64,000 bases of DNA from Caenorhabditis remanei (GCF_010183535.1 NC_071331.1:12896001-12960000), one strand, 5' to 3'; shown: positions 1-12,800, numbered from the stretch's first letter. The notes: generated from the letters alone by a model not told the origin. A program made the numbers and translations.

Positions 1-430
1 GATTTCTAGATCGAAACAATTTATCCCGTTTTTGGGAGTTTCAATTATAATTTTGTTGATTCCTAGATCGGGAGGATTCAAACCCGCGTCTACTGAAGTA
101 AACCTCAGCCCGGGTATTATAGACTACTACATCCTCTGATCGATGAGTCTATCCGGAACCGACACAGATAAGAATGGTTGGGGAAGTCAATAAGAAAATA
201 AAATATCCCGTTTTTGGGAGTTTCAATTGTAATTTTGTGGATTTCTAGATCAAAACAATTTATCCCGGTTTTGGGAGTTTGAATTATAATTTTGTTGATT
301 CCTAGATCGGGAGGATTCAAACCCGCGTCTACTGAAGTAAACCTCAGCCCGGGTATTATAGACTACTACATCCTCTGATCGATGAGTCTATCCGGAACCG
401 ACACAGATAAGAATGGTGGGGGAAGTCAAT
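1..430. repeat. 239-bp tandem repeat, about 1.8 copies, cut by the window edge
   Basis: The sequence from position 1 recurs from position 240 with an offset of exactly 239 bp and few differences, so the window opens inside a tandem array. Inside the unit a shorter block (TCCCG, T-rich, GGGAGTTTCAATT) also recurs, for example near 26, 205 and 263. On the minus strand each unit holds GGTTTGAATCC, which resembles a pol III B box or tRNA T loop, and a TAGACT...AGTCTA inverted repeat. No protein is encoded. It could be a satellite or the edge of a tRNA-derived repeat; the B-box reading is inference. Confidence 0.85.
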
Positions 431-437
431 TACTTAC

Positions 438-581
438 CAATTTCCGAGTCCTTTTGTGTGATAAACAACTCTCCTCGTCAGGACAGTTATCGATTCGTCT
501 CGGTCACTATTTCCATTTCTTCCATTTGGTCTTCCATTTGTCGATGTGCAGGCCATGTTCATCTCAGCTTGGCACGCGGTG
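438..581 (-). other. possible coding exon, unassigned gene
   Basis: On the minus strand this stretch starts right after TTTATTTCAG and ends at a good donor (GTAAGT). One frame is open throughout, with the gene-like segment RDESITVLTRRVVYHTKG. It needs an upstream exon ending in phase 2 and leaves phase 2 itself. I do not recognise the protein. The downstream partner would lie in the tandem repeat or beyond the window edge. It may be a remnant. Confidence 0.25.
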
Positions 582-782
582 CTGAAATAAATAGTTAAAT
601 TCAACGTAAATGATAAAACATTAAAAAGATATACATAAATAATATGTTGTGAGAAACTATAAGCAATAGAACAAAAGGGAAAACCTAGAAAGACTTCGTT
701 GTAGGCCGGAATGAGGGGCGAATGACTGAGTACTGGTCTACTAGCAGTTGCGCGCAAGAGGCGGAGTCTAATTCCTGCATTG

Positions 783-1689
783 GGTAAGATTTCCCAAGGA
801 GATAAGAAGGCAGATGGTAATATGTGAAGAAAATGTCCCTGACAATATATCGAGAGAGACAACATCTGCTATTTACTCAAAGTAAGAATCAATATTGGAG
901 GGCATTGTAAACGTAACTTTTCGAAACACTATGACAGTAACTAAATAATGAGCTGAGAATATTAATTGTTTGGGTAATTGTTTGGGTGTTTTGGTATATA
1001 TGCTTGAGATAGTTTTTGAAAGTGGGATTGTGGCTAGAATTCCAGATCAAAGAGAAGAATACGAGTTCTCTACTGATATGAAAAAATTTCGATGTTTTGA
1101 TAAAATCTGTATAGTAAAAATCTTTTCGAAAGGAAACTCCTTTTGGACCAAATCTCAGAATAATTAAATGGTCATTAAAATATACTACGGGCTTTCTAAT
1201 GATAGAATCTTTCTACAGATCTCTTACTGCTTACTTGAAGTAATTGATGAAAACTTACACGTGTACAATATTTTCGGTTATTCATATTCCGCGCTTCCTT
1301 GTATCGATACGTGATGCATCCTTCGGTATCGAGCATGTGGTGGTTGCAATGTGCCTTCTGCTGAATGTATCTGACGGTTGCTGAAAATGTATCAGTTTCA
1401 ACCTTGAAATCACTAGTTAAGGAAGTTGAACATGGAAAAAGCAAAAGGGGCTGATAACGTCAATCAAACGCTCAGTTAGATCGAATGCAATTAGAAACAA
1501 AGAGAGCTCAAAAAGAAAGGACTGCTCGGTGAAGGAGTGAAAGGGCCAACTGATTGTATTCCATCCATCCAACCTCATATGTTCCGGGTGCACTGTATAC
1601 GGTCGGATTTCTCAAGAAGATAACATGGCAGGTAGTGTTTGTGAAGACATTTGTCCCAAACAATAGACCGACATCTGTTGTTTGTTTGT
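783..1689. repeat. diverged duplicate segment (783-871 and 1602-1689)
   Basis: Two segments of about 90 bp in the same orientation share blocks such as GATTTCNCAAG, GTGAAGA and GACATCTG, with many substitutions and small indels. They look like an old duplication. Neither gives a convincing gene. The interval between them holds only the weak exon candidate at 1259-1380. Confidence 0.4.
1259..1380 (-). other. possible coding exon, unassigned gene
   Basis: On the minus strand this is bounded by ATTTTCAG and a GTAAGT donor. One frame is open, with Cys/His-containing sequence (HCNHHMLDTEGC). It ends in phase 0, so it does not join directly to the candidate exon at 438-581. If both belong to one gene, an exon between them is missing. 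Not recognised. Confidence 0.22.
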
Positions 1690-3432
1690 TCTAATTATTA
1701 ACAGAGGTCAGGAGAGAAAAAGTTGGGAACAGGGAATGCAAAGCATGGTACAGTTGACAACAGAAACATGTTTGAAAGAGTGAAAAATCACCATGTATAC
1801 CGGCCAAACTTCATCTTTCACCTCTCAAGTCTTTAGGTTTGTACCAAAACATTTTCTCTGAGCAAATCCTACTGAAATCCTCAATTCAGAGCAGTTGTTT
1901 ATTTCAAACGTTTCTATCTCTTGAACAAATTTCTCTAATCTCTGAATATAAACTTGAAGTTCAAACCTGTAATATCAGTGATAATGGAAATTAGATCTAT
2001 CAGAAAAACCAGATACAACACTCCTTAAAACTTGGGACCTTCTCAAATTTGGGAAAACTTGGAACTTTGAAGTCGGATTAGAGGACGCACCTGTCCTTCC
2101 CCAGATAACTGTTATTTCATTTCATCCGACTTCTCTATCGTTTGATTAGTCCCGTTTTTGTTTTGTCCTCAACAATCCCTTCCCCTTTTCCATGCCTTTT
2201 CCCAAGACAACATAAAATAGATAGACACTTTCCTATTGTCTCATTATTGTTAACACAAACCAATTATAGGTAAACAGGGATACGGTATACAGCTGCACAG
2301 ATAAGGTACTGACGTACCTGGGAATTATGAACGGGGTATGATGAATTACAGGTACACAGTTTTATCTGGTGACGTCACCCTTAGGGTGTAAAATTCTTCT
2401 TGGAAGGCTGGGTGTAAAGTTTTTCTTACATTCTATTTACGACCTTACTCGAGTCTAACAGAGAACGCGTTATATTTAACAGGTCCACATTTCATCTTTG
2501 GACATACATAATTTCTTATAACGTAAGATAATTTGTTCGTGTTCTGCATCATTTTGCAACTGAAGTTTCAAAATAATAAACCTCTGCCATTTTTCCAGTT
2601 GACCCATTTTTTCCCATCCGCATTCAATTTTCCATCATTTCTTCCCTCACTTCCTCCCCATCCATCGTCCTCGTCCCACCCACTCTTTCTGATTTTTCTG
2701 TGCTTTTCCAAGTGTAATGTCTCTCATCTCTTCTTCTTTTTGCCATCATCATCACAACATTCAGAGAGAATCGGTCGATCCGATAGAGAGCTTTGAAACA
2801 CGGAGAGACAAACAGACACAGATTTTCTCTCATTCTTTTTTTGCCAAGAGAAAGCTCTACTTCTTCTCGAAAAGAGATAAACGATTGCAATGATAATTGA
2901 TGAGAGACGCAGAGAAAAAGTTGAAGTTCATGGAGAAGAAGATCTGCTCACCGTTGAGGAGCCGCCTGCCAACCGATTGTTTCGGCAGCGATGAGGCACA
3001 ACTGGAGAAAGAACTTTTTATTACTATTTTTGTCTTTTTTCACAAATTTCGGGAGGGATTGTTTTCAAGTGTGGTATTTTCCAGTAGTTCAGATGATAGC
3101 ATCGACTTTTGTTGATCTGAGAGATTGAATGTTTGAATGATTTAACCACTTTCAAGCTGGACCTTATCATTTTCATCAGGCTCAATGCAATTCAAACCTC
3201 TTCCTTAAATTGGAAATGATCCTAGTTCTCTGTAAAAAATGGGAGTCTCGCTAGCTATCTTACATATAACCTAATTTCATAATAATTTTCAGTCCTCCAT
3301 CTCTTATTTATTGTTTCTATTTAACCACAACCCACTGCCTCTTTCCTAACGGTGGAAAGTTGAGAGTCATACTGTACCGTATTCTTGTCTCGTCTTGATT
3401 TTTAAAGATTACATTCAGGTTTTCTTCAGGTA
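1690..3432. other. intergenic / upstream region
   Basis: No gene could be supported. The stretch is pyrimidine-rich around 2590-2760. A short open frame at 2890-2991 (+) begins MIIDERRREKVEVHG and has a coding-like composition, but it has no clear splice donor. It could be an unproven alternative 5' exon of the gene starting at 3433. Confidence 0.5.
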
Positions 3433-4882
3433 ATGTCGACCATTGCGGCTGGTCGTTTCGCGAAAGACGACGTCGATGCTGAGACGAAATGGTGGAAGGA
3501 GTACCCATCGAAGTGAGTTTCTTAACCTTCTTGATTACTTCTCTCTGATAAAGAGTTTTGTTAATCAGTACACTAAATTTTTCTGTTTCTGAAAAACTGT
3601 ATGGGATATGCACTTTCTTAGTTTCTGTTAACTCAGGGGGTACCATTGATTGCTCTAAAAATCATTGTTCCAATCCCTTGTTAATTTTCAGATACTACGT
3701 TGAGCGTGCTCGTCCACAAAACTTCTACGACGAGTACATCACAAACACATGGAGCAAACCAAAGCGTCTTGCTCACTCAGCTTCTTTCACCAACTTGACC
3801 TACATCAAGGATAAGGACATGGATTTCCCGATTAAAAAATCTGATTCGGTTTCCACGTTGGCTCCGTCTCTTGCCTTGCCGCAGTATTGCAGGTAATTGA
3901 AACGAATTTCCAATATGCACACAGATGACGCTCTTGAACGCTGTGCAAACTGCTTTGAAAATTGAGAAATTGTTTCAAAATATAGAACGTTTCGGAAGAA
4001 GAACCATCTCAGTTCCAAACCCATTATCATTCCCACCAACAATAAATATTCCAGAGAAGCTCAACGCATTGTGCACACTGTTCCAGTCTACAAACCACAC
4101 GTTTACGATTGGTACAACAAGAGTTACAGTGATGCCCGTTGGAGAGACACTCATCGTGAAGTGAACAAACCATACAAACCATTGGATACCTACATCTCGC
4201 CAGCTTCATCTCATGTACCATACTACACTTTCCAGACAAAACGCATCTTCTTCGATGAGGTATTGGGATAATCTTCTGTTTCAAAAACTTTTAAAGTTCT
4301 TACGGTTGTGATATGTTTAATTTCTTGCTGGTTGTCGATTGTAGTAGTTTCATTATTCCAGAAAGCCCGTCAATTGGCTCCATACTTGAAAGAATCACAA
4401 CGCTACATGGACCGATATGTATCCTCTCGTCTCAAGGTTTGGATTTCCCGTATGATATAAAACAATAACAATAATTTCAGGCTGATGACTTCGCAAACCG
4501 TTTCGCTTACACTGCATACGAATGGAGAAAACCACAAGATCATGCTTTCAACCGTGAATTTATGACAACCCAGAGAGTACGTTTTCCTTTAAAAGCTGGA
4601 GATCTGGAGTTTTTGGTTCGTGAGATTCATGACGCAGTTTTCGAGTTTTTGTCCTAGAGTCACTTTTTCGGAAAAAATTATGTTTCCAACACTAGTTATA
4701 ACATTTTTGATAGTAATGTCGAACATTGCTGTAACGAACTCATTTTCAAAAGAAATTCACAAAAAATTCCACTATTTCTCCTTCAGGTTTTCGTCGCTAC
4801 CCCAACTGGACTTCCACACGAACATTACGATAAGTTGGCTATGCGTCGTCTCTACAAACGTACCGGCCGTTTCTTCTTCTAA
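3433..4882 (+). CDS. basic Tyr/Arg-rich nematode protein (250 aa), function unknown
   Basis: Six exons: 3433-3512, 3692-3892, 4055-4259, 4362-4436, 4481-4576 and 4787-4882. All phases agree and give 250 residues. The start ATG lies 4 nt after CTTCAG, a likely trans-splice site. The protein has no signal peptide or membrane segment. It is rich in Tyr, Arg, Lys and Trp (WWKEYPSKYYVERARPQNFY near residues 20-40; RLYKRTGRFFF at the C terminus). That composition recalls small basic thick-filament proteins of nematode muscle such as the filagenins, but the link is only an impression. A poly(A) signal AATAAA lies at 4963-4968. The gene is followed closely by the ribonuclease kappa gene, so the two may be co-transcribed. 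The gene structure is well supported; the function is not known. Confidence 0.85.
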
Positions 4883-5196
4883 TTTCATTCACTCGACATT
4901 GACTGTTTTCTTTTCTTCTTTCGAATACCCTTTTCTGTCAAATGTATAATCTAAATTTTCTGAATAAATTGGGAAAAACCGTGTGAAGAGACCGAGACGG
5001 CAAGTTTGATAAGGCCAGAAGCGAAATCGTTGCGAGACCCTCTTCTTATCAGCAACCAGTAATCAAAGACTGTGCGTTGCTCTTTGTGCCAAAAGACTAG
5101 CCAAGAGGAAAAATCGATTTTTTGCCATAAACCGCATAATTTTCTGTAATTTAATAGTTGAAACTACTGAGTTCATTTACAGGTAAAACCGAGAAG
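4883..5196 (+). other. 3' UTR and intercistronic region with structured segments
   Basis: AATAAA at 4963-4968 ends the upstream gene. About 215 nt later, a TTTACAG acceptor (ends 5182) precedes the next ATG at 5197. This spacing fits a nematode SL2-type operon. The interval contains inverted repeats TGATAAG...CTTATCA (about 5008-5052) and GCAAC...GTTGC (about 5052-5081), so a structured RNA or processing signal is possible. No snoRNA box pattern is clear. Confidence 0.5.
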
Positions 5197-6417
5197 ATGT
5201 TCGGTCCATTCTGCACAGGAATCTTCCTGTTTTTGGCTCTCTGGGGTACTGTTTTTATGGTGAGTTGTATTTTGAAGAGAGAACAGTAGTACTCAACAGA
5301 ATGTTTCTGAATAAAAACTGAAACAGAAAAAAAACTATAAAACATTATTTTGCAGGCCGTTCTCGGAGGATTGTTCTACAATCAATCGGTTGGTCTTTTC
5401 GAAGATCTTCCAAAAGAAGGAAAGAGTATGGAGAGTAAACCATGGAAGGATCGAGTGAATAACTTTGATAAGTGAGTTGATTTATATTCAAAGATAACGG
5501 AACTTCAAAAACGTTGCTATCAAGGTTCGATATTCTATCTCAACAAAAGAAATACTTTTTTTTCGTTCCACATTTTAAAACTGTTCCATTTTAAAAATTG
5601 TGATCAGAATATAATTGTAGGTTTCAAGAGTTTTTTGAATACATCTAGTTTGAATTATGGTTGATAACATCAAGCCAAACGCGGAGACTCAACTAGATTA
5701 GAGATCTCGTGAACCGAATTCAAAAAAATGAAAAGGTATTTTAAAGTAAAAATATACAAGAATAATGCACATCGAAGCATTCATCTTTTCTTTTTGCATC
5801 TTTGCACCAGCTTCGTTTACAGATATCCACAAAAAATTTATGTTTCAGTTACGGCTTATTTTGACTGAAAAATTATTCATAGTGCTTTTTGACGAGTTTT
5901 GACTATATTTTCTCCCCCATTTTCATTCCTGGGTTCATCTAAATCTATGTTGACAGTGACAAGTTCCAGACAAAAACGGACTTGAATGACTCTATCGTTG
6001 TAAAGTTAGAAAGAGATTGAGCAAAGTATCATGTACTAAATATTCTTTAAAGCCAGTGTTTTGACATCAAAACTGTAAATCCTTGTTTTGTTGAATGTAG
6101 CTGGCTTCACCTATTTAGAAAATAATCCGGAAAGGATTTCATTAACAAATTAAACAGGTTTCATTTAAAGTTCACTCAAAGGCTTTGAGAGCTCCTTAGA
6201 ACCCTACCATACATCAATAATTTTTACACTGTTTCTTCCTTCCCTTTTGGGTTGAATAGCAGTATCACCACATTAGTGTGTTCATGTCATTTATTAAGCG
6301 CCTAATATTTTCAGCCTCTACCAACAGAACGCCTACAATTGCTGGATCGCTTGTGGAGTCTACATCGGAATCGCCGTTCTTCTCAGTCTTCGTGCTTGCT
6401 GCCTCGCTAAACGATAA
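5197..6417 (+). CDS. rnk-1: ribonuclease kappa (RNASEK family)
   Basis: Three exons: 5197-5259, 5356-5471 and 6315-6417, giving 93 residues, the usual length for this family. Two hydrophobic segments (about residues 3-28 and 69-88) flank a short polar region containing EDLP and the stretch NFDNLYQQNAYNCWIACGVY, which matches RNASEK proteins. Family members are two-pass membrane proteins associated with the V-ATPase and endocytic uptake; the animal protein was first described as an endoribonuclease. The short basic tail CCLAKR ends the protein. The start follows a TTTACAG acceptor and is probably the second cistron of an operon with the gene ending at 4882. The second intron is large (843 nt) and shows no extra exon. 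The symbol is by homology. Confidence 0.9.
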
Positions 6418-6835
6418 ACTTCTGAATCCTACGCTCCGTTTGAAATTCCGCCCGGTCTTTTACTTTTTCATTTTTTTAAATATCCAAGTTGTCTAGTCTC
6501 TTTTTATGTACATTTATAGATCGATAAACAATTTATCGGAAACAAAAATTATTTATTTGAATTAGAAAACATAGGATAATGTGTGGGTAATAGAAAGGAA
6601 ACTAAATCTACACATCAAAATTCGAAAAAATTTTAAAAATTTTAAAAATCGCCAAATATCATATAAAATTTCACAGTTTCATTGACCTAGTAACTACCGT
6701 TTTTATTGTGGTTTTTAGTTTAATTTTTTTAAATGAGCAGAACATTACAACTCCAAAATTAATTACGTTATTTCAAAAAATAAAGAAAGAAATTGAGCAA
6801 AAATTGGAACAAGAAAATAGGATGGATTGATAAAG
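6418..6835. other. convergent 3' flanks
   Basis: AT-rich spacer between the ribonuclease kappa stop and the stop of the minus-strand Zasp-like gene. It holds the 3' UTRs of both genes. No further gene is seen. Confidence 0.6.
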
Positions 6836-9800
6836 TTAGGCAGTGGTTGTAGTGGTATCAGTCACAGTCTTCTTCTTATAGTACTTCGTGGTGACGTGAC
6901 GAGAGATGACTCCTGGTTCCAATGGAGTCTCGACAACTCTCTTCTCTTCTTCCTTCAAAAGAGCAGTTTCCCGTCCTGGATCAGCTGAAGTTTGGGTTTC
7001 TCTTTTGTAAGAGACGTCGTGTCCGTTCGCGTCGCGGTAACCTCCCTGAAATAAATGGGAAGTGAAAGAAAAACTGAGAGCAAAAAAATTCAGTTTCATA
7101 AAATGGCTAAGTTTACTATTGATACGGCACTATCTAGTCTGTGTGTTAAAAAAACTAAAACACCATACATCTATAACAGTTTCAGAACTGTATATTACAG
7201 TTAATTCTTTCATTCCATTTGGTGACAAAATTATACAGTCGACCTTTTACCTCGGTATTATTATGAGTATTGAAAACTGATCCAACTGGAAGAGACTCAT
7301 TCATCTCGGTCTTCTTATTGAACACATCATCAACCGATTGAGCATTCGAAAGGTCTTTGTAGGTAACATTGGTAGCTGGAGCCGCGCTTGGAACGGTTGT
7401 TGTCTCGGTCTTCTCTTCGTAGTTTCTCTTGTAATTGCGGGATTCCGAATATTGAGACAATTGGGAGACAGGGCGAGAGGTTTCTTCTCGACGGCTCTGG
7501 AAATGTCGATAGTTAAGCGCAACGTGAACATTTCAAAAGCTACAAAAGCTAATTATTTAATTATTTGCTGTCCCTAGACAAACCTCCTCCTTTCTGCTGC
7601 TCGAATAATTCTCATAAGAGTATCCTCCAGATGGTTGAAGTCTCTGTTGTGGGAATCCTTGAGAAGAGTTGTTTCTCTCAGTGTGAGAAGTATAACTCTC
7701 CTGGTTGAATGATGGTTTCGCTGGTTGGGATGGAACGGTGCTCTGAAAATGTTAATGGTTCTTACGTTTTCATGTAAGTGAGAAAGTTCTTCACTTTAAC
7801 GATCTATACTTTGACGCTATTTTTCCCAGTACCAGTAAATAGAAGTTAGAAAATGCTAATACCAACCGATGAATAATTATAAGAAGTGGTCTTGGTCAAT
7901 GGAAGAGTCGTTGTATGGAATACTGGTTGTGGAGCAGGAGCAGTTGTCGTGGTAGTCGTCGTTTCTTGCTTGTGATGACGGCTAGATGAGAACTCGGTGC
8001 TCTTGATGGAGTGACCTCCTGGCGAGTGCATCATGACTGGTCCCTAAAAAGATGTGGTAGAATTTTTAAAACAGAAATTACTCACAGTTGAGCTATGAGT
8101 CTCTGTATGGTAGCTGGTAGAGAGGTTTTGTGGTGGTGGGAGAGCAATTGCCTGTGGTTGTTGGTTGGTGGTCTGGAAGATTTCAGTTTCAGGTAAAACT
8201 CAAACTTTCGAAGGCCATATTTGTTTTATTATCTAGATTCTACCAGTAAAATAGTTTCAGATTATGACCCACCGTAGAAGATCTCTCAGTATGGTAGCTA
8301 GTCGAATAGTTGTTATTCGCAGCAACTGGTTGTGGCTGATGTTGAGTGGTAGTCTGGCTTGAGTAGCTCTTGTTGTAGTTGGAGCTCTGCAAATGAGATT
8401 ATCACATTTCAGTTTTGAGTGAAGTTAGATTAGGGAGGATTGGTTATTTTCATTGATTATTTTGATTATGTGTGAACAGTTTAGAGGATTCGTTGAGGGA
8501 AAGACGTTTTGTTGATTACTGATTATTTTTGTTTGTTGTTTGTTGTTTTCAATTGATTCAATTAATGGTTATAGATTACTGTAACCACCTCAAGGAACTG
8601 ATCAGCTGATGGAAGTGGAATAGGTTGAGAAACTTGATAGTTCTCCTCCTGAAAATACATTTTATTCTATAACTTCCGATATTATTTTAGATGCCTGTCT
8701 CTCCTTTCTCTCAGAAGTTTCAGTTGTTTCAGCAACTTCACTGTGACACCGAGACTCTTGACGGCTTTCTTCTCTTCTCTAGAACTTTCTTTTTAATCAA
8801 AATCTTCCTATTCAGAATACCTCTTCCGAATTGAAAACCTTAGAAACCTCGGAAAAATGACCAGCAGTTTGGACTGGAACTGTTCTAGAAAGTGGTGATG
8901 CCAAGTCACGATGAAACTTTTCAGTCGTCTCATTGAACGATTTTTGAGTATTCTGAAGGTGGCTATTACTTGTTGGAAATGCTAGTAGGAACTGAGTATT
9001 GGGTTACTGTAACTGAGAAAGGTGTTACTGTAATGTTACCAACTTAAAATTACAGTCACTATCACATGTTAACAAGCCAACTGTGAGTCGCTTTTTGGGT
9101 GGTTCTACCTCTATTGACTAGCAACTACATATAGAATCTAACTAAATTTATTCTATTCTATTCTATTTTTTAAAATTGATCAACATTTTGAACCTCAAAA
9201 AACGAAGTGCCAAAAGCTGGAGTAGTGATAGAAAGAGGTGGAAATTGAATCTGCAAACGCTTTTTGTTCTGTTTTTTGGAAAAGTCTTTTATGCGCTTAA
9301 CTTTAACTTGTACAAATTAACATTTTTGATGCCTCCCGCAACAGTAGCAAGTGATGAAAATTTAGAAACGTATTTCTCAGCGGTTGCGGTGGTACCCCAA
9401 CCGTTCACCTCTTTCATTCCTGCCTTTCCTTACCTGATAATTCTGAACCGGGATAGTCTTGGTCTGTTGTTGAGACGACGATGAGTTGTAAGCCGACGAC
9501 GAGTAGTTCTGGTTACTGTAGTTGTTGCTCACTGGAGCTCCTCCAGCCCCTCCTCCAACAACTCTTGTCTCAGTTGTATAGGATGAAGAGTGTCCTTGAT
9601 TTGGTCCTCCCAATGGAATTGCTTGAGAAGAAGTATGGTATTGATTGGAAGAAGAGGATGAGTTGTTGGCAGCGGTAGCCGAGGAGTTGATGATTGGTGG
9701 TTGGTAATGTGGTCCCTCGTTGTACTTGTCCTTATGAGAGAGCACATAGTCAACTTGGTTGGTGTTGTAACCTGGAACAATTATTATTTTGAACACCGAC

Positions 9801-12800
9801 ACAAGTATTAATTGACGTAAGCAATTAGTGGTGTACTTCATAATCGATTGAAACAGTAAATTCATAGTCATTGTTTTTGGTTTCAATTGTTTTTAGCCAA
9901 TTTATTCATGCCAAAATGATAACTTTTAATAAAAGTTTGTCAGTCAAAGCTACTTAGCATCTCTTTCTGAATGATATCCCATCTGTCCTTTTTATTTCTG
10001 TTCTCTATTTTTTGCGTAGGCGAAAGAACAGCTGTCGAAGAGAGAAAGAAGAAGAAGAACTTACCAGAGTTCAAGAGACGTTGAGCATTCGAATGATCCG
10101 ATTGATATTGATGTTGTTGTTGATATTGTTGCGTTTGGGATGGCTGAAATCAGAAAGAGGAAGTGAGCTGGACGAGTTTAAACGGAACAAGTCTGATTAG
10201 TGAACTCTTTGAAACACAATTTTTAGGTGTCAAACTTGAAACTTGAGTTTTATTGTGAAGGCAAGTGAATCAGATCAAAAATGTTTTTCACTAACGTCTA
10301 TAGATGAACCGAAAAAAAATAATCTGAAAACTCACATAGTTCGAGGTGGTATTGGATGAGTATTGTCTTGTCTCATTGTAAGATTGTTGTCCACCGGCTG
10401 GTTGAGATGGTTGATAACCAGTGGTTGAGTAGGTGTAGTTCTGAATTTGAAGATCAATTGGTTTGTCTACAGTTTTAGGAAACTAGACTTTATAGAACAT
10501 TTTTACTTCAATGAAAACTGAGTAATTCAAAATTTCAAGACTGTTCTTCCAATCTAAACACTTAATCTAATCTAACCTTTATCAAACATATTTTAATGAG
10601 AAGAGAAAACTCACTTGAGTGTTCATATTATCCGCCTGCTGCTGCCACTGTTGATGCTTGTGTTGTGCCTCAGCATGCCAGGATGGAGGCACGCCAGGCG
10701 CCACCTAAAACTTTTTTTGCTTGTTTCTGTCTGCGTCTCCATGTGTTCCTATACTATCTCTGCCAAGAAGAAATTTCCAGAGCACACTCAACATCACTTA
10801 TCATCTCTCTATCTCTTCCTCATTTTTCTTCTTTCTTTTTTCTGATTTTTTCGGTGTTTCCCCTTGTCGTCACCGCGATTTTTCCGTGTTTTTCCTTGTT
10901 CCGAACAGGATTTCGCAAGTTGAGTCACCAAATAAATTGGATTCAGCCCACTCACCTTCTCAGAATACGGACGGCTCAAACGCTGCTCAGTTTCAAAAGC
11001 ACGACGTTCCCATGCAAGACGACGTTGATCCACGTTGCGACGCCAGTTTGGCTCGGTGATGTAGGTCTGAAATAGTGGGAAAGTTAGTCGGAAATTGAGT
11101 TGGAAGGGGGAAAAAAGGAAAAGAAATGTGAGAGGAACTAAGAGGACACGTTCAATGAAACATCTGAAATTTAGTAGAACAGTACTTATGTTCTATCCAA
11201 AAAAGATGTTATCTGTAGCTAATAGTTACTGTTTCTCAAGATTAGATCTTTGATTTTCACTGAAAAATATTTTCAATTTCACTTTGTTTCTGTTATTCAT
11301 CATTTCACAAAAAGTTAGCCAGTCTTCAAGTGTAAAATCTAAACATCTACTATCACTTCATCATGGCACCTCATATCTCTGAAGTCTGGGATCAATTCTT
11401 CCTTGCCACGCCTCATGTTTCTGCTCAGAACGTCCCGCCCAATACGGTGACTGCTCTCGTTTTCTGGCTCGAAGAGCGTCGTCGTTCAGCAGTGTTCGAA
11501 TGTTCACCTTTTTACTCATTTTTTAGAAACGAAATAATCGAAAATGATTGATTACCTCCTTGTCAACTTCTGCTTGTTGCACATTCCAAACGTCACGTTG
11601 CTCTGGTGGAGCAGATCCACGTGGAACAGATGAAGATCGAGCCAATGATTTATTGGCTGAAAGAGAGTAGACAACTGGTTTTGGTGGTTCCACGTAGCGT
11701 TGAGCAGTGTGATGATCGTGAGTGAATCCTTGAGTTGGACCGAATGAAGTTCCGAATTTTGTTTGGTCGATATGACGGACTTCGTGACGGATCTTTTGGT
11801 TAGAAAGGGTGTCTCCAACAAGAAGATTTGCGTCGACCTAAATAATTAAAGTCAAAATTCACTGCTTCGCCAAATACTTATTATATTTCAGATCTCAATT
11901 CGACACTGTTTCAATACTCACCCCTTCTAGATTCGGAGCAATTGCAACATTGCATGGATCATGTGCATCTGCAGTGTACTTTGGACGAAGTCTTGGTGGA
12001 TCTGGTCCATGTCCACGGTAGTTGGCATCTCCAGAAACATGTCCTCGATAGAAATCAGTTCCACCCAACTCATAACCAGGTGGGAGCTTTGGTGGTTGTG
12101 GTTTTCTTGGTGGTTCTTCATAGTACTGATAATCAGTTCCATGATCAATATGAACTCCTCCAGTGTAATCTATTCCTCCTAATTCATATCCACGATTCGA
12201 AAGCTCATGTCCAGCAGAGTGGCTTCTACGGTATCTTGGAAGAGTGTTGCTGGCTTCCCAGTAAGTTCTTCCGAATGGTTCATTGATATTATGAGTGAAC
12301 ACTCGACTCTTCTCAGCGTGTTCACGTGCATTTTCAGCATGAACCGGGTGATTTGAAGGTGCTGGAGAGCTGTTTGGACGGTATGCTTGGTGTGGATCAG
12401 CTGGAGTCTTACTGCGAGCTCGTTCGCTTTTTTCTCTTGCAGTTCGTGCCCAAGTTGGCTCCGATTGATAAGGGACGCGTGGAGCCTCGGCTTGAGCAAC
12501 CTTTTCGAAAAAGTTTTCGCCAAAATTCTCTCGTTCGCCTTCCTGAAAATGTATTTTGTTATTATTTCATTGCAAGTTTAATTTTATGAATGCCTTGAAC
12601 CTATTAATCAAATTTCAAAATTATTATTTTAGGTATTATTCTTGATGTGAAAAGTGTTAGAATTTACAAAGCAAAAAATGGTAGATTTAAAGAACTTTTG
12701 GAGATCGTGAAACAGAAAAAGAAATTACCTTCAAGTACTTGAGAGTTGCACTTTTAGAGGGATCGAAATGTTTATCCTGAGCTGGCAAGTCTTGTGGAGT

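Noticed and set aside
3925..4054. Possible extra exon of the basic-protein gene after CACACAG
   Set aside because: Joining from exon 2 in its required phase gives an immediate stop (AGA TGA). The acceptor at 4054 keeps the frame.
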